A stretch of DNA of 64,000 bases, from contig CM028328.1 of the NCBI GenBank assembly GCA_016647705.1, positions 10,246,614-10,310,613 of the forward strand. The letters run 5' to 3'. Within the stretch, counting starts at the first letter, position 1. Every line of letters starts with the position of its first letter. The notes under the pieces are model-generated. The model saw nothing but the letters and a program-made list of their open reading frames with translations. It was not told the origin of the DNA and made no database searches. The stretch is from Eucommia ulmoides (taxonomy: Eukaryota; Streptophyta; Magnoliopsida; Garryales; Eucommiaceae). Below are positions 12,001 through 23,050 of the stretch, piece by piece. Both the position numbers and the translations under genes were made by a program.

Positions 12001-15000
12001 TATGTTATGGGGTCCTCGAGAGTCCCAATTTTTTTTGAAACATATCGGTACGATTCGAGACAACGTTAAGAGCTTTAGTTCAATAATACTACACATTAAA
12101 TATGTCTAATGAAAATAAGTTATTTAACTTCGTGTTGGTGTTACCACCATGGGCACAAGCAGAGTTAAGACAACAAGGCGTATGTGGCTTACCGCTTGCA
12201 ATTATTCTCGCAGATAGCTTGATTGAATACAAACTCACCAACATTGGTAATCATCGAAAGAATTTTATCGGCAAGAAAGACGGCAGTTCGAAAGATAGGA
12301 ACAAGTAATTTGTGACCAGAGGAATATGGGGAAGTTAGGCGATTTCCAGAACAAGTCCAAGAGTGATTGACAATCCCAATTCCAAGAAAACAATAACCAA
12401 TGTTGTTTTTTATGCCACGGTCCCACCGAAAGGAGTGTCACAAAAAGACGAAGATTAGTGTCAGTGTTGTTGAGGACTTGGAGGACAAAAATGATGATTC
12501 TCCAAGTCGAGTCAACACCCTAAAAATTCTTAGCATCCAACACGCTGAGAAAATCCCTTCACAATAGCGAAGTCTACTTTATGTAAAGGCACTGATAACG
12601 ATTGTGAGGTGCTCGCATGGTCGATACTAGTGCAACTTACAGCTTCGTTGCTGATCGAGAAATTGAAAGTCTAAAGTTCAATTTGGGGCGAAAGCCAAGC
12701 AAAATCAATGTAGTGAACTCATAAGCTAAACTCATATGTAGCTTTGTAAGTGTTGATCTAAAGATCGGATCATGGCAAGGAAAAAACAAACCTAATGGCG
12801 GTGCCTCTTTATGACTTTGACTTTATCTTGGAGGTTTAGTTTTTGGTTGCAGTCAAAGTTGCAATAATACCTTATCCAGGGGGATTAGTAATTGCAGATG
12901 AGAAGCCCCCTACGTTCGTTCATGCTGTGAAACGTGGTCATTCTAAGAAGGGGGAGAGAGAGAGGAAAGTTAACGTGCTATTAGTTTTGCAAGTCAAGTT
13001 GGGTTCGAAAAATGGTGAAGATTGTGACACTAATTGAGATCAGACTCGACCAAATGGTAGGAGTACACAATGTTGTTGCTGACATTCTGAAAGAGTTCAA
13101 CAACGCGATGCCTCCTAAACTCTCAAAGACCCTTCCTCATAAATGTGTTGTCGATCACAAGATCGAGCTTGAACCTGGTGAAAGGCCCCCTTGCACAAGC
13201 TCCTTACCGGATGTCCCTAGCGGGGTTGGCGAAATTGAGAAAATGTATTGACGAATTGTTGAATTTTAGATATATGAAGTCTTCAAAAGCTCTATATGGT
13301 ACGTCGATGCTGTTCAAAAAGAAGATTGATGGCTCGATGAGTATGTGCGTCAATTACTAAACACTGAACAAGGTTACTATAAAAAAAAAACAAGTATCAT
13401 GTTCCTAATGAGACCTCACATTGAAAGTATTAGAAATATGGTCTAGTATATAAAGTATCTTGTGGACTACTATAGTACAGTAGGTTAAACATTTTGGGTT
13501 ATATAATCTCAGTCCAAAAGTTATTAGGCCAGTAGGCTGCATATGGTGTTATACTTCTTAAAAATATTTTTAGCAACTGTTAATCAGATTTTGAATCTGC
13601 AGCTGGACATACCATAAAGTTTCTTCTTTTTGTATTTATTTTTCTAAGATTTGGTACTGTCATCTTCTATAAATACCTACACTATTTAATCTAGGGAATC
13701 TTTTTGGGAAGTCCCAAGAGTACAAATAACCACTTTGTAGAGTCCTTTTTTTGTGAAAGATGATGGGACTCTACAAAGTGGTGATTTCTATTTTTGAGAC
13801 TTTTGAAGAGTTTTTCCTTTAATCTAAAGGATAATTTTTTATACATAAAAAATGATAAAAGAAAAAAAGTAGAACTGATTCCGAGAAGCAAAGCAAAATA
13901 TTTTAGAAAAAAAAAAACAAGATTACCAAAATTTTTCCTTCATGATATTCCTTTAAATTAATGATTGTATTAGGAAATATACAAAATGAATATTTCTTTT
14001 TGTATATTTTTATTATGTTTTTTTTTTTTTTTTTTTTTGTCATTATATTGTTTCCTTATATTGTATTTTCTTTTATATTCTATTGTATAAATAGTAAAGG
14101 TTGTTATTAATAAAATCATATAAGTCATTTATATTATTCTCCTCCTCAAGAAGAGTTATGGTTTTTAGTCGCCGCCGGTCCTCATGGCCTCTGGTTACGA
14201 ACTCTGACGGTAGTTACAATGAAGCTCTTTGTGTTTCTTCGCATTTTTTTTCTTCTCTTTCCATTTAATTTGCCATTATTTTTCCTAGCTTCATTTGCAC
14301 CATTCAAGTCACCAAATCTGTTTTGTTTTTTTGTTTTTTTTTTTCTCTGCAATCCTTTGCCACTCATCAGATTCTTCGCTTACTGCCCTAAAAAAAAAAA
14401 AAAACTCATGTTCCTTTTTCTCTCTTCATACCCCATGCGGCGCATCAATCCTTGTTCGCCCTGCAACCCTAGATCCACCACCCTCCTCCTGTTCCCCATG
14501 ACCCACTTTATCTCTCCTTTCCCCCCCTAATTTGTATTTCATTTTATCTCACAATGTCTTTCAATCTCGGTCGGCTTTTCCTCCTCGTGATCAATTCGTT
14601 CATTATTGTTTAAAATTCTTTCAATTAGAGTTTCCAAGAGAAAACACGATGGGAACATCCCAGTTCGGAAATGGTTCTAATTCTGATCTCGATCCTAATC
14701 CACAGACTGATAAACAAGGCAAGGGTTCTGCAAATGAAATTATTGAATCGGTGCCAAATGCACGGAAGTTAGATCTAGCCCTTCAAATACCTCCTACACA
14801 TTTAACTGCCAGTAGTAGCCGTAATGGTAGAGGTGTACCCCAGTCTTATGCTAACCTCGATGCAAATTAATCATCGTGAGGCTTTCTTCGGGGTTTAAGC
14901 TTCAAGAAAAAAATGGCACCTGTTGGTGAAAAAAGCTTTATCCTTTATTTGGACCCCAATATAGCTCCTTAGAGTCCTATTTTGGCCAACTTCATGTCTG

Positions 15001-18000
15001 CTCAAACCTTGCCTGCCTCCAAATCCCCGCTCAACTCATCAGATCCTTAGATCTCAATACCATTATTACCATCTTCTCCTTTCATGAATTTATCACTCAC
15101 CCATGTCTCAATCTCATAGCACCTCCAAGCCCTCTTCTATTTCTGCTCATCGTGTTCTGCCGAACCACCGATCGACTAATCACCAGATCCAGCAGATACA
15201 AAAATCTGGCTTCTTTCTCCTCCACACACAGACCATATAGACTTTCCTCTTAGATTTCCACCCTTTCAAACTACTATTCCCTCCAAGCCCTCTTCCTTTT
15301 CTGCTTCTCTTCGGTGTTCTTCCATTGCTTCCGTCTGCCTTGCCAGATCTCTTTCCCTCTCTCCTAATACCCATTTTGTTTTTTGCAAGTCTTTTATTTC
15401 TTCTATCGTCAGCGTTCTTCCATTGCTGCCATTGTCTACCTCCCCGGATTTGTCTCCCTCTCTACTAAATCATCAATCCTTCTTCATCAAATCTACACTA
15501 TAAATTGATTTTCTTGTTTCGCCAGTGTAGTATCTTCCATAATTCCAACCAACAAGATGTAGTAGTTGAGGGGTCTCTGCAAGATTAGATGTTCGTACCT
15601 ACAGAAAAACACTTGTTGGAAGGGACAACCACTGCTTGTTATGTGCTATAGCGCGCCACTACCCACTACAACGAACCCCGAGATATTCCAAGATCGCACT
15701 CCAGTGTGCTTCCCAGCATCCCCAAAGCCAACTGTGACCTCCAAAAGTTACAATCCAAGATTGATGCTTCGAATTAACCACCAACTTGAGGAGGCGTATC
15801 AAGAATATTGCATCCTAGAAGCAACTGTGACCTCGAAAGGTTATAGTCCAAGATTAGTGTTAAAAATGGACCACCATCTTGAAGGAGCGTATTAGAAAAT
15901 ATTCAAAAGGAATATTGCATTTTGTATATTTCTATTATGCTATTTTTTCATTTATCTGTCATTATATTGTTTCTTTATATTGTATTTTCTTTTATTGTAT
16001 TTCCTTTCATACTTAACTCTTCCATTATATAAACTGTAAAGATTGTTATTAATAAAATCATATAAGGCATTTCTATTATTCTCCTTCTATTATTCTCTAC
16101 AGATTGTATCATGTAAGTATATTTTTTGCAAAATCTGACGTGACAATCAAAAGATACATCAACCACAATAATTAATTAAACCTTAAAAAAATGAAATTTT
16201 TATATATTTGCAGAGGCAACCCCAAAGACAATCTTGAATGAAATGAAGACCAGGGGAATGACTCTCTTCCATTTGAAGAGCCACTTACAGGTTCTTCCAA
16301 TTATTAATTAATTAAATTTAAGATTTTTATTGCAATCTGTTCTTGATTTTATTTTATTTAATACTTTATTTATTTGCTGCAGAAATTCAGAATGGATAAG
16401 CCTACAGGAAGGCTGCGGAGAGATCCACTCAAATACTGTAAGTTTCTATTTGATGCTTGCTCCAAACCTTCTTTTTTTTTTTTTTTTTTTCTTTTTGTTC
16501 CTATCAGAGCTAACCTATGCGCACCTCGACTAATTATCTCACTGAGCGATCTTAACGTATTCCCTTACATCGATCTGGTGCAATCCAGATCAAATTCAAA
16601 GTTTAATTTTCGTAATGTTTCTCAAGAAAGTCGAATCCTGATTAACAAGAAAATTGACATCTCCTCTTACCAACTAGACTACTAACATTGGTTGCTGCCA
16701 CTCTTTTTACTTTATCTCATTCACATCTTCAAAAAGAAATGGTATGCCCCAAAAGTGTGGGTCAGTGTCAAAACGGGTTTCAATGATTCAACTTTTTTTA
16801 ATTGGGTCCCAAAAGTTTAAAAAATGCGTAAATTAAAGACTAGATTGGAAACATTAAAACAATGAGGACTGATTGGAAAATGCCCTCTAATTTCAAGGAC
16901 TAACCTCTAGTTATTTTATTTATATTTTTTATTTCTATCATAATGAGTGGATCTTCTTTTTAGTTTTTTAATTAATTATTAGTAGCGGACGCGTATTTCT
17001 TCTGTTAGACCACCCAAGAACAGCAACCCCATTACTGTTGGAAAATGGAGGCTCTTCAAACTCGTTGTCATCAGATGTGAATAGGTAAATGACAACAATC
17101 CCCCCCTCCCCCATTTTCTCAGTTACCTAATTACTACTTTCCTGGCTAATTTCATTTTTTGTTGTTTATTATGAAGCAAATTTTTATTTTTATTTTAAAT
17201 TTCTTTTTTTCCCTGCTCTGCTTTTTGGTTTGATAGTGATTTTGGAGCATGGAAGGCTAAGATGGGGAATGAAAAGCTGCAAAGGCAAGTTGAGGCAAGC
17301 TCTCTTTGGACTAATTTCAGGAAACAAAACAAGAACACATTTCTGTTTTTCCTTTTTTTTTTTTTCCCTTTCTGTTTCCATTCCCAAGTGCACTCAAATT
17401 AGATTAAAAAAAATTGCAATAAAATTTAGCTAAAAAATTAACTAAATTAAAACAACTATATTTTTCTTTGTTCAACCAAAATGATACGTAAATTTCATTA
17501 AATCATGATTCAAACGAAAGGTTTAATTACACTTTACCCCCTATATTTTGATCTTGTTTCTTTAAAACTTTCACTTTATCCCTTCCCACTTAACCAACCG
17601 AGTATGTTAAATAATGAGTTATAATAATTTAGGAATTTTCTTCCACAAGTCCTATTTTAAAATAAAACAACTTTTTCACATCAACAAGAACAAATATTTT
17701 TCCAAATTCTTATTTTAAAAATAAAATATACGTTGACTCCTACTAATATATAAAGTTGACAAGTAAAATTTTAAAAATTAAGTGGAATTTGTGTATATAA
17801 AAGAAGGATAATATTGAAATGATAATTGTTTTGGTACTTGTAAACAAATTTAATTTTAGTGGCCCTTAAAAATATTATTTTTTTACTTTCAGGATCTCTC
17901 AAAAAAAAAATTAATACCTTCAATATTAAATTGGAATTAAGAAATAAAAGAAAATTAAGTTCCATTTTTAATGTAAAAGGGTTAAAATGAAATATGAACA

Positions 18001-18840
18001 AAGTACAAGACGGTAAAAGACAGTTTACCCAAGACAAAATAATTTAAAAAATACACTAATTCAGACTAGCAATAATTTCGCTAAACAAAAATTCAAAATT
18101 TTCAAATTGTCCACCAAACGGGTACTAAACATAACTGAATTCTACTAAACTGGGTTTCAACTTGAGCAAAGCATATAATTAGACTTCAAATTGAGCAACC
18201 AAGAAGTGTTAGTCTGGGTTAGTCGGGTTGGTAAGGAGAGGTGTCCCATTTCCTTGTCAACCAGGGTTCAACTCTATTTGGGAGCACTCCAAGAATTTAA
18301 TCATAAATATACCAGATCGATGTGGGGGAGTGCACCCTAAAAATCGCCTAGGAAGGTAATTAGTCGAGGTGTCCATAAAGTTGCCTGGACTTCAAATTGA
18401 GCGCTACAATTAAGGCCAAACAACCCCTTACCCACTGAACAAACTCAAGCAAAAATTTGCTAACGATGAATTCTTCCAGGCGGAGAAGCATACTGATATG
18501 CGCCAAGGCGCAGAACAAAAGTACCTGAAAGTGTCATTAAAAAATGCAGAGAAGAAAATTGCCGGCATTCACAACAAAGATCATTACTACTACTGCTGCT
18601 ATTACTACAACCTCGGTTTTCCACCGCCTTATCCCCATCTTCTGTCCCTCGAAACGGGTAAATTTTGTACTCACTTTCAGACAGAGCCTATCAAAGTTCA
18701 AACAGAAGGACTCAAAGAAGAAACCAATGACTTTCAACCGATTTCCCGTTCTTCCATTGAAGAGTACCTGAATTCTCCTGGTCGTACAACGAGCTATGGA
18801 GGAGGAAGAGGATGAATTGGCTCCTACTTTGACTGAATAA
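8949..18840 (+). CDS. MYB-CC (GARP/G2-like) transcription factor, spliced gene span
   Basis: Six exons can be followed by eye: 8949-9099, 16214-16290, 16383-16437, 17009-17084, 17237-17288 and 18480 onward. All junctions are GT-AG and all phases agree. The product has a GARP DNA-binding domain from about residue 25 (PRLRWTPELHAHFVKAVDRL, then GGPYKATPKTIL and LFHLKSHLQKFRM). It ends in a coiled-coil segment (LQRQAEKHTDMRQGAEQKYL) like the MYB-CC coil with its Q-K-Y-L core. Known members (PHR/PHL/APL group) are nuclear DNA-binding regulators, several in phosphate or vascular programmes; which one this is cannot be told. The start is the first in-frame ATG after stop codons. The C-terminal end is uncertain: an open frame stops at 18815, and an alternative frame ends TLTE at 18840 if another intron exists. 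Odd points are GGPYK instead of the usual GGPDK, a 7.1 kb first intron full of elements, and a Copia element immediately downstream. Confidence 0.85.
9343..9850. repeat. Two diverged copies of an unclassified repeat
   Basis: About 9343-9500 and about 9675-9845 align by eye. Both start near TTGTAAC, both have a CACATG(A/G)-ACTTTATATAT-AGACAA core, a T-run and then ATCTCA. The second copy includes a phrase (TTGATACCATTTGTAACACT) common in plant non-coding repeats. The family is not identified. Confidence 0.5.
10150..13370. mobile_element. Gypsy LTR-retrotransposon fossils, scrambled pieces
   Basis: Several Ty3/Gypsy parts lie inside MYB-CC intron 1 in mixed order. A reverse-transcriptase piece is on the minus strand (about 10230-10740, ending in a FLGFANYY-type motif). 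On the plus strand there are integrase pieces with a C-L-V-C-Q zinc-binding end and core (about 10890-11420) and an integrase C-terminal region (about 11770-11970). Also on the plus strand are a capsid-like piece (12100-12310), a protease-like piece near 12600-12700, and the beginning of reverse transcriptase (about 13010-13360). The chromovirus branch is likely. It is broken many times over, with no LTR seen, and old. Two or more insertions may be mixed here. Confidence 0.75.
13729..13782. repeat. 17 bp perfect inverted repeat (foldback)
   Basis: ACCACTTTGTAGAGTCC (13729-13745) and its exact reverse complement (13766-13782) flank a 20 bp loop within MYB-CC intron 1. It would form a stable hairpin in RNA or single-stranded DNA. 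It could be the ends of a tiny foldback element. I see no evidence for a microRNA beyond the stem itself. Confidence 0.7.
13968..16101 (+). mobile_element. Short non-autonomous LTR element (TRIM/LARD-like, Copia-type ends) with gene-like cargo
   Basis: Direct repeats at 13968-14148 and 15890-16101 share a start (TATTAG-AAATAT) and a body ending in AATAAAATCATATAAG and TATTATTCTCC. Perfect 5 bp target duplications GATTG lie at 13963-13967 and 16102-16106. A purine-rich stretch before the 3' LTR (CCACCATCTTGAAGGAGCG) resembles Copia polypurine tracts, and the same motif occurs once more about 100 bp upstream. There are no gag or pol parts, so the element depended on others. The inner 1.7 kb includes gene-like sequence at about 14640-15080. 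It lies in MYB-CC intron 1, 112 bp before exon 2. The LTRs differ at many sites, so it is not recent. Confidence 0.8.
14640..15080 (+). pseudogene. Probable captured host gene fragment, unidentified
   Basis: An open stretch reads MGTSQFGNGSNSDLDPNPQT and continues to about 14868 with normal, non-repetitive composition (QGKGSANEIIESVPNARKLD, ALQIPPTHLTASSSRNGRG). Similar coding-like text, including SFKKKMAPVGEKSF, continues to about 15080 in other frames. The family is not recognised. Its position inside a small LTR element without its own proteins suggests transduplicated host DNA. It may still be chance reading frame; composition is the only evidence. Confidence 0.4.
16214..16290 (+). CDS. 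MYB-CC gene exon 2
   Basis: Enters at phase 1 to complete K of GGPYKATPK and encodes the second half of the GARP domain through FHLKSHLQ. Acceptor TTTGCAG; donor CAG/GTTCTT. Confidence 0.85.
16383..16437 (+). CDS. MYB-CC gene exon 3
   Basis: Encodes KFRMDKPTGRLRRDPLKY, the end of the DNA-binding domain and a basic tail. Acceptor CTGCAG, donor T/GTAAGT, leaving phase 1. Confidence 0.8.
17009..17084 (+). CDS. MYB-CC gene exon 4
   Basis: A short linker exon (HPRTATPLLLENGGSSNSLS) with acceptor TTCTTCTGTTAG and donor AG/GTAAAT, in phase with its neighbours. Linkers rich in S, G and N between the GARP domain and the coil are usual in this family. Confidence 0.75.
17237..17288 (+). CDS. MYB-CC gene exon 5
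   Basis: Encodes DFGAWKAKMGNEKLQRQ, the beginning of the coiled coil. Acceptor TTTGATAG, donor CAA/GTTGAG, phase 0 at its end. The exact donor is the best in-phase choice rather than certain. Confidence 0.65.
17289..18479 (+). other. MYB-CC intron 5
   Basis: AT-rich, with a T-run and no other gene visible from 17400 to 18180. It holds a SINE at 18197-18387. The acceptor is TTCTTCCAG. Confidence 0.65.
18197..18387 (+). mobile_element. tRNA-derived SINE
   Basis: It is flanked by perfect 15 bp target duplications GACTTCAAATTGAGC at 18182-18196 and 18388-18402. Near the 5' end it has an RNA polymerase III A-box-like stretch (TTAGTCGGGTTGGTAAGG) and a B-box-like GGGTTCAACTC. The 3' part (TCGAGGTGTCCATAAAGTTG) resembles the conserved end of plant Au/RSINE-type elements. 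It lies within MYB-CC intron 5. The intact long duplications suggest a fairly recent insertion. Confidence 0.85.
18480..18815 (+). CDS. MYB-CC gene exon 6 (C-terminal, end uncertain)
   Basis: Starts in phase 0 with AEKHTDMRQGAEQKYLKVSL, matching the MYB-CC coil, and remains open to TGA at 18813-18815. The middle part (Y/C-rich, about 18585-18610) and the G-rich end look less protein-like. A second GT-AG intron with a final exon ending AMEEEEDELAPTLTE at 18840 is an alternative. Confidence 0.6.
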   Translation, partial: AEKHTDMRQGAEQKYLKVSLKNAEKKIAGIHNKDHYYYCCYYYNLGFPPPYPHLLSLETGKFCTHFQTEPIKVQTEGLKEETNDFQPISRSSIEEYLNSPGRTTSYGGGRG

Positions 18841-18912
18841 GCGGAGAGAATTACATGGAAAGCTTCCCTTATTTTGATGAGAGATGCAGAGAATGCTGAC
18901 ATTGAACTGTTT

Positions 18913-19445
18913 TGTTGAAACAAATGAATTTTAATTTAATTTTTAGAATAGAAAGTGCCAAATGTGTCAAATTGGTTTTTTCCTCAAAACTTTTTGTCCC
19001 ACATTGGTTGGGAGAGATAAAATTAAAGTGGATATCTAGGGGTATGTGAGACACTTGGGGTGTGCCCCAAGGGGTACCCACATTTTGTGGAGGGGAGAGG
19101 AGTTACATCCCTATCGGTTTACCACACGCGCGCGCCGTCCGTCGGGCCGGGCCGTGCCGAGTCGAGTCGAGTCGCGCGTGTGATGAGGTGGCACTTATTT
19201 ATTTTTTAGAAAAAAATTATTTAACAATATTTAAAAAAAAAAAAAAAAAAAAAACAGTTTACATTAAAAAAATAATAAAAAACTGTTGGAAATTTTTTTT
19301 TGAAACCGTTGGAAATGTTTTAACGTTTTGATTAATTTAATTTAACGTTTTTTTATTTAATACTTTCGGTTTCAAAACAAAAAAAATTTCCTATAAATTG
19401 AAGCCTTTTTTTCTTCAGTTGAAGCACGAAAAAAAAACAGTCTCA
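18913..19445 (+). repeat. 5' LTR of the 18913-23602 Copia element
   Basis: It matches 23051-23602 from TGTTGAAAC to CAGTCTCA. It contains a GC-rich stretch with tandem GTCGA units near 19160-19175 and an A/T-rich 3' third. Confidence 0.85.
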
Positions 19446-22400
19446 TTCTGTTCCTGCACTGTTTCTGTTCCCAATTTTGTTTCTGTTTCTGTTCCGGTTT
19501 TGTTTCTGTTTCTGTTCTGATTTTGTTTCTGTTTCTGTTCCGAAACATTTTCGGTTTCATCTTCCGGAATTGTTCCGATCTGTTCCGGTACTGTTTAATC
19601 AGTCCGATTTTGGTTTCCGAGCAGTTTTGTTCGTTTTGCGAACAGTGTGTGGGGGTGTTTGGTTTTCGGGACTTCTACAGTGCAAAGAACGTCCTAGACA
19701 GAGGAGAATTCTGGGCTGTTTTATCCTGGGGATGACAGGGCTTATACACTGCTTGCACGTTCTTGGGCAGAGCCGCGAAACGTCTTAAAGAGAGCGACCT
19801 AGTCCGCGACTCATCCCAAGAAATTTTGGTAAACTCGTTCTTTATTTATTTTCTGCAACAACAATTTTAAGACGTTCAATATCTGCTAAGATGTCTGTTG
19901 ATCACGTTTTTAAACAAGTAACTGTTGATCTCAACAAACCCTTTCGTTTCGAAGGGTTTCATTTTAAAAGGTGGAGACAGAAAATGTTATTTTTTCTTAC
20001 TATAAAAAAAGTAGCATATGTCTGTACAACCGAAAAAACCACAATTACCTCAAGTTCCTACAGACGCTCAGATTCAAGAAGTTAAGTCTTGGGAGGAAAA
20101 TTATTTCCGTTGTAAGAATTTTATTCTTAATGGTATGTCTGATGATCTGTATGATTATTACTGCTCTAACAACAGAAACAGTAGCAGATCAGAACATTGT
20201 TTTTCTTATGTTTATCTCATGAAAAATAAAAGTGAAGCTTTTGAAATGTTTAAGAATTTTGTAACTGAGATTGAAAATCAATGCAATAAGAAAATTATGA
20301 AATTATGTAGTGATAGAGGAACAGAATATGATTCCGATATTTTTATTGATTTTTATAAATCTCATGGGATTATTCATGAAAAAACTGCACCGTATTCTCC
20401 TGAAATGAATGGTAAGGCTGAAAGGAAAAATAGAACTTTTGCTGAATCAGTAGTTGCTATTTTACTTAACTCCGGTGCAGCTTTTCACTGGTGAGGTGAA
20501 ATTTTATTAACGGTTTGCTATGTACTTAATAGAGTTCCCAAATCAAAAAGTAAAATTTCACCTTATGAAGTTTTCAAAAATAAGAAACCAAATTTGTCTT
20601 ATTTTAAAACTTGGGGTTGTTTGGCATATGTTCGAATTCCTGACCCCAAAAGAAGAAAACTTGCCAGTAGAGCTTATGAATGTGTTTTTATTGGTTATGC
20701 GGTAAATAGTAAATCTTATAGGTTTTATGATTTGAAAGATAAAGTTATCATTGAATCAAATGATGCTGATTTTTATGAATATAAATTTCCTTTCAAATTG
20801 AAGAATAGTAGGGGCTCGACTTCTAGTAATGAACCTATCATTAGGATTAATGAATCTAATAAGGAACTAGATATTGAACCTAAAAGGAGTAAACGACCTC
20901 GTATAGCTAAAGACTTTGGTTCAGATTTCTATGCATATACCTTAGAGGAGGATCCACTTACCCTCCAAGAGGCATTATCCTCTATAGATGCCAGTTTATG
21001 ACAAGAGGCTATAGATGACGAGTTAGACTCTCTCGAGTCAAATAGAACTTGGCATTTGGTAGATTTACCTCCTGGTTGTAAAACAATAGGATGTAAATGG
21101 ATTCTTAAGAAGAAATTGAATTCCGATGGAACCATTGATAAATATAAGGCTCGTCTTATAGCCAAAGGGTTTAGACAAAGAGAGAATGTAGATTTCTTTG
21201 ATACTTTCTCACCTTTCTCTAGAATTACATCTATTCGTGTATTTCTATCTCTTGCTGCAATTCATGATCTTATTGTGCACCAAATAGATGTTAAAACTGC
21301 TTTTTTAAATGGTGAATTAGAAGAAGAGATTTATATGGACCAACCGGAAGGATTTGTTATTCCTGGTCTAGAAAACAAAGTATGCAAATTAGATAAATCT
21401 CTTTATGGTTTGAAACAAGCACCTAAGTAATGACATGAGAAATTTGATAATCTAGTCATTTCACATGGTTTTAAAGTAAATGAAAGTGACAAATGCATTT
21501 ACTATAAATCTGAAAATGATGTTTGCACTATTATTTGTATTTATGTGGATGACTTGCTAATTTTTGGTTTCAATATTCATGTTGTGAATAATGTAAAATC
21601 CATGCTATGTGCTAATTTTGATATGAAAGATCTTGGTGAAGCAAGTGTAATCCTTGGTATTAAAATAACTAGGTCTAAATATGGAATTTCTTTGGACCAA
21701 TCTCATTATATAGAGAAGATTCTAAAGAAATACAATTATTTTTATTGTAAACCAGCATGTACTCTTTATGATCCTAGTGTGAAGTTGTTCAAGAACACCG
21801 GTGACGGTGTTAGACAAACTGAGTATGCGAGCATCATAGGCAGTCTCCGATATGCCACTGACTGCACTAGGCCCGATATAGCGTATGCTGTGGGATTACT
21901 ATGCAGGTTTACAAGTAGACCTAGTATTGAACATTGACATGCTATTGATAGGATTATGAGATATCTAAAGAGAACTATGAACCTTGGATTACATTATCAG
22001 AAGTTTCCCGCTGTTCTGGAAGGATATAGCGATGCTGATTGGAATACCCTTTCAGATGACTCCAAGGCAACTAGCGGCTATATATTTAGTATAGCTGGTG
22101 GAGCTGTTTCTTGGAAGTCTAAGAAACAGACTATTTTGGCTCAATCTACTATGGAGTCTGAGATGATTGCACTAGCTTCAGCTAGCGAGGAAGCAGGGTG
22201 GTTAAGAAGCCTGCTTTCTGATACCCCTTTATGGGAGAGACCGATTTCAGCTGTCTTGATCCATTGTGATAGTACCGCGGCTATTGCAAAGATTCAGAAC
22301 CGTTATTATAACGGAAAAAAGCGACAAATACGTCGCAAACACAGCACTATTAGGGAGTATATCTCTACAGGGGCTGTGAGAGTGGATCATGTACGGTCTG

Positions 22401-23050
22401 ATGATAACTTAGCCAATCCTTTGACGAAAGGATTAGCTCGAGAAAAGGTTTACAAAACCTCGAAAGGAATGGGACTCAAGCCCATAGATTGACGAGTCAC
22501 TTGTGAAGGAAACCCAACCTATAGACTGGAGATCTCAAGAAATAGGTTCAAAGGGTAATAACAACTCATGAAGTGATATGAGAAAAATCATGCTATAAAT
22601 TTGAGTTCTATTTCATAAATGTGCTGTTTGAAGCATGATATCTTGAAGCGATAGAAGGTTGAGTTTTTTATTAACTCTTAATGAGATCTATACTCTATTT
22701 TGGAGTGGAGTACCTAGCTACAAGAGTACTCTTGATAGATTCACCTATGTGAATGTGGAAGTGTGGCCGCTTCCTATGGAATTTTAGGCAAAAATTCTCT
22801 AGAGCATTCACTATACTGGGATACACGTGCATGGCCGTAAAGCACGGGCTTTTGGACTACACCCTGATAGGGTTGTGTGTGTGATGTTGTTAGAGATAGA
22901 GTTCAAAACTACAAGTTACTCTAGTATAATCTAAAGCATCTTCACTATGTAAAGGTTCAAGTCGATAGACACCTTTTCTTATGCACAATCTTATATTGAA
23001 TTATACTGCTCGATGAAAAAAAATTGTTTTTAAAAATTCAAGTGGGGGAT

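Larger units (their letters stand above)
9100..16213 (+). other. MYB-CC intron 1 (7.1 kb, filled with mobile elements)
   Basis: It is bounded by a GTTAGT donor and a TTTGCAG acceptor. The intron position, within GGP-x-K-ATPK, splits the DNA-binding domain. Contents are a C-rich run (about 9139-9158), a pair of diverged repeats, Gypsy fossils, a foldback and a short LTR element. The remaining stretches (9160-9340, 13400-13700, 13800-13960) hold no gene that I can see. Confidence 0.8.

Noticed and set aside
14219-14530. Hydrophobic 103-residue frame resembling a membrane protein
   Set aside because: Hydrophobicity comes from T-runs; frames overlap and none has a recognisable motif.
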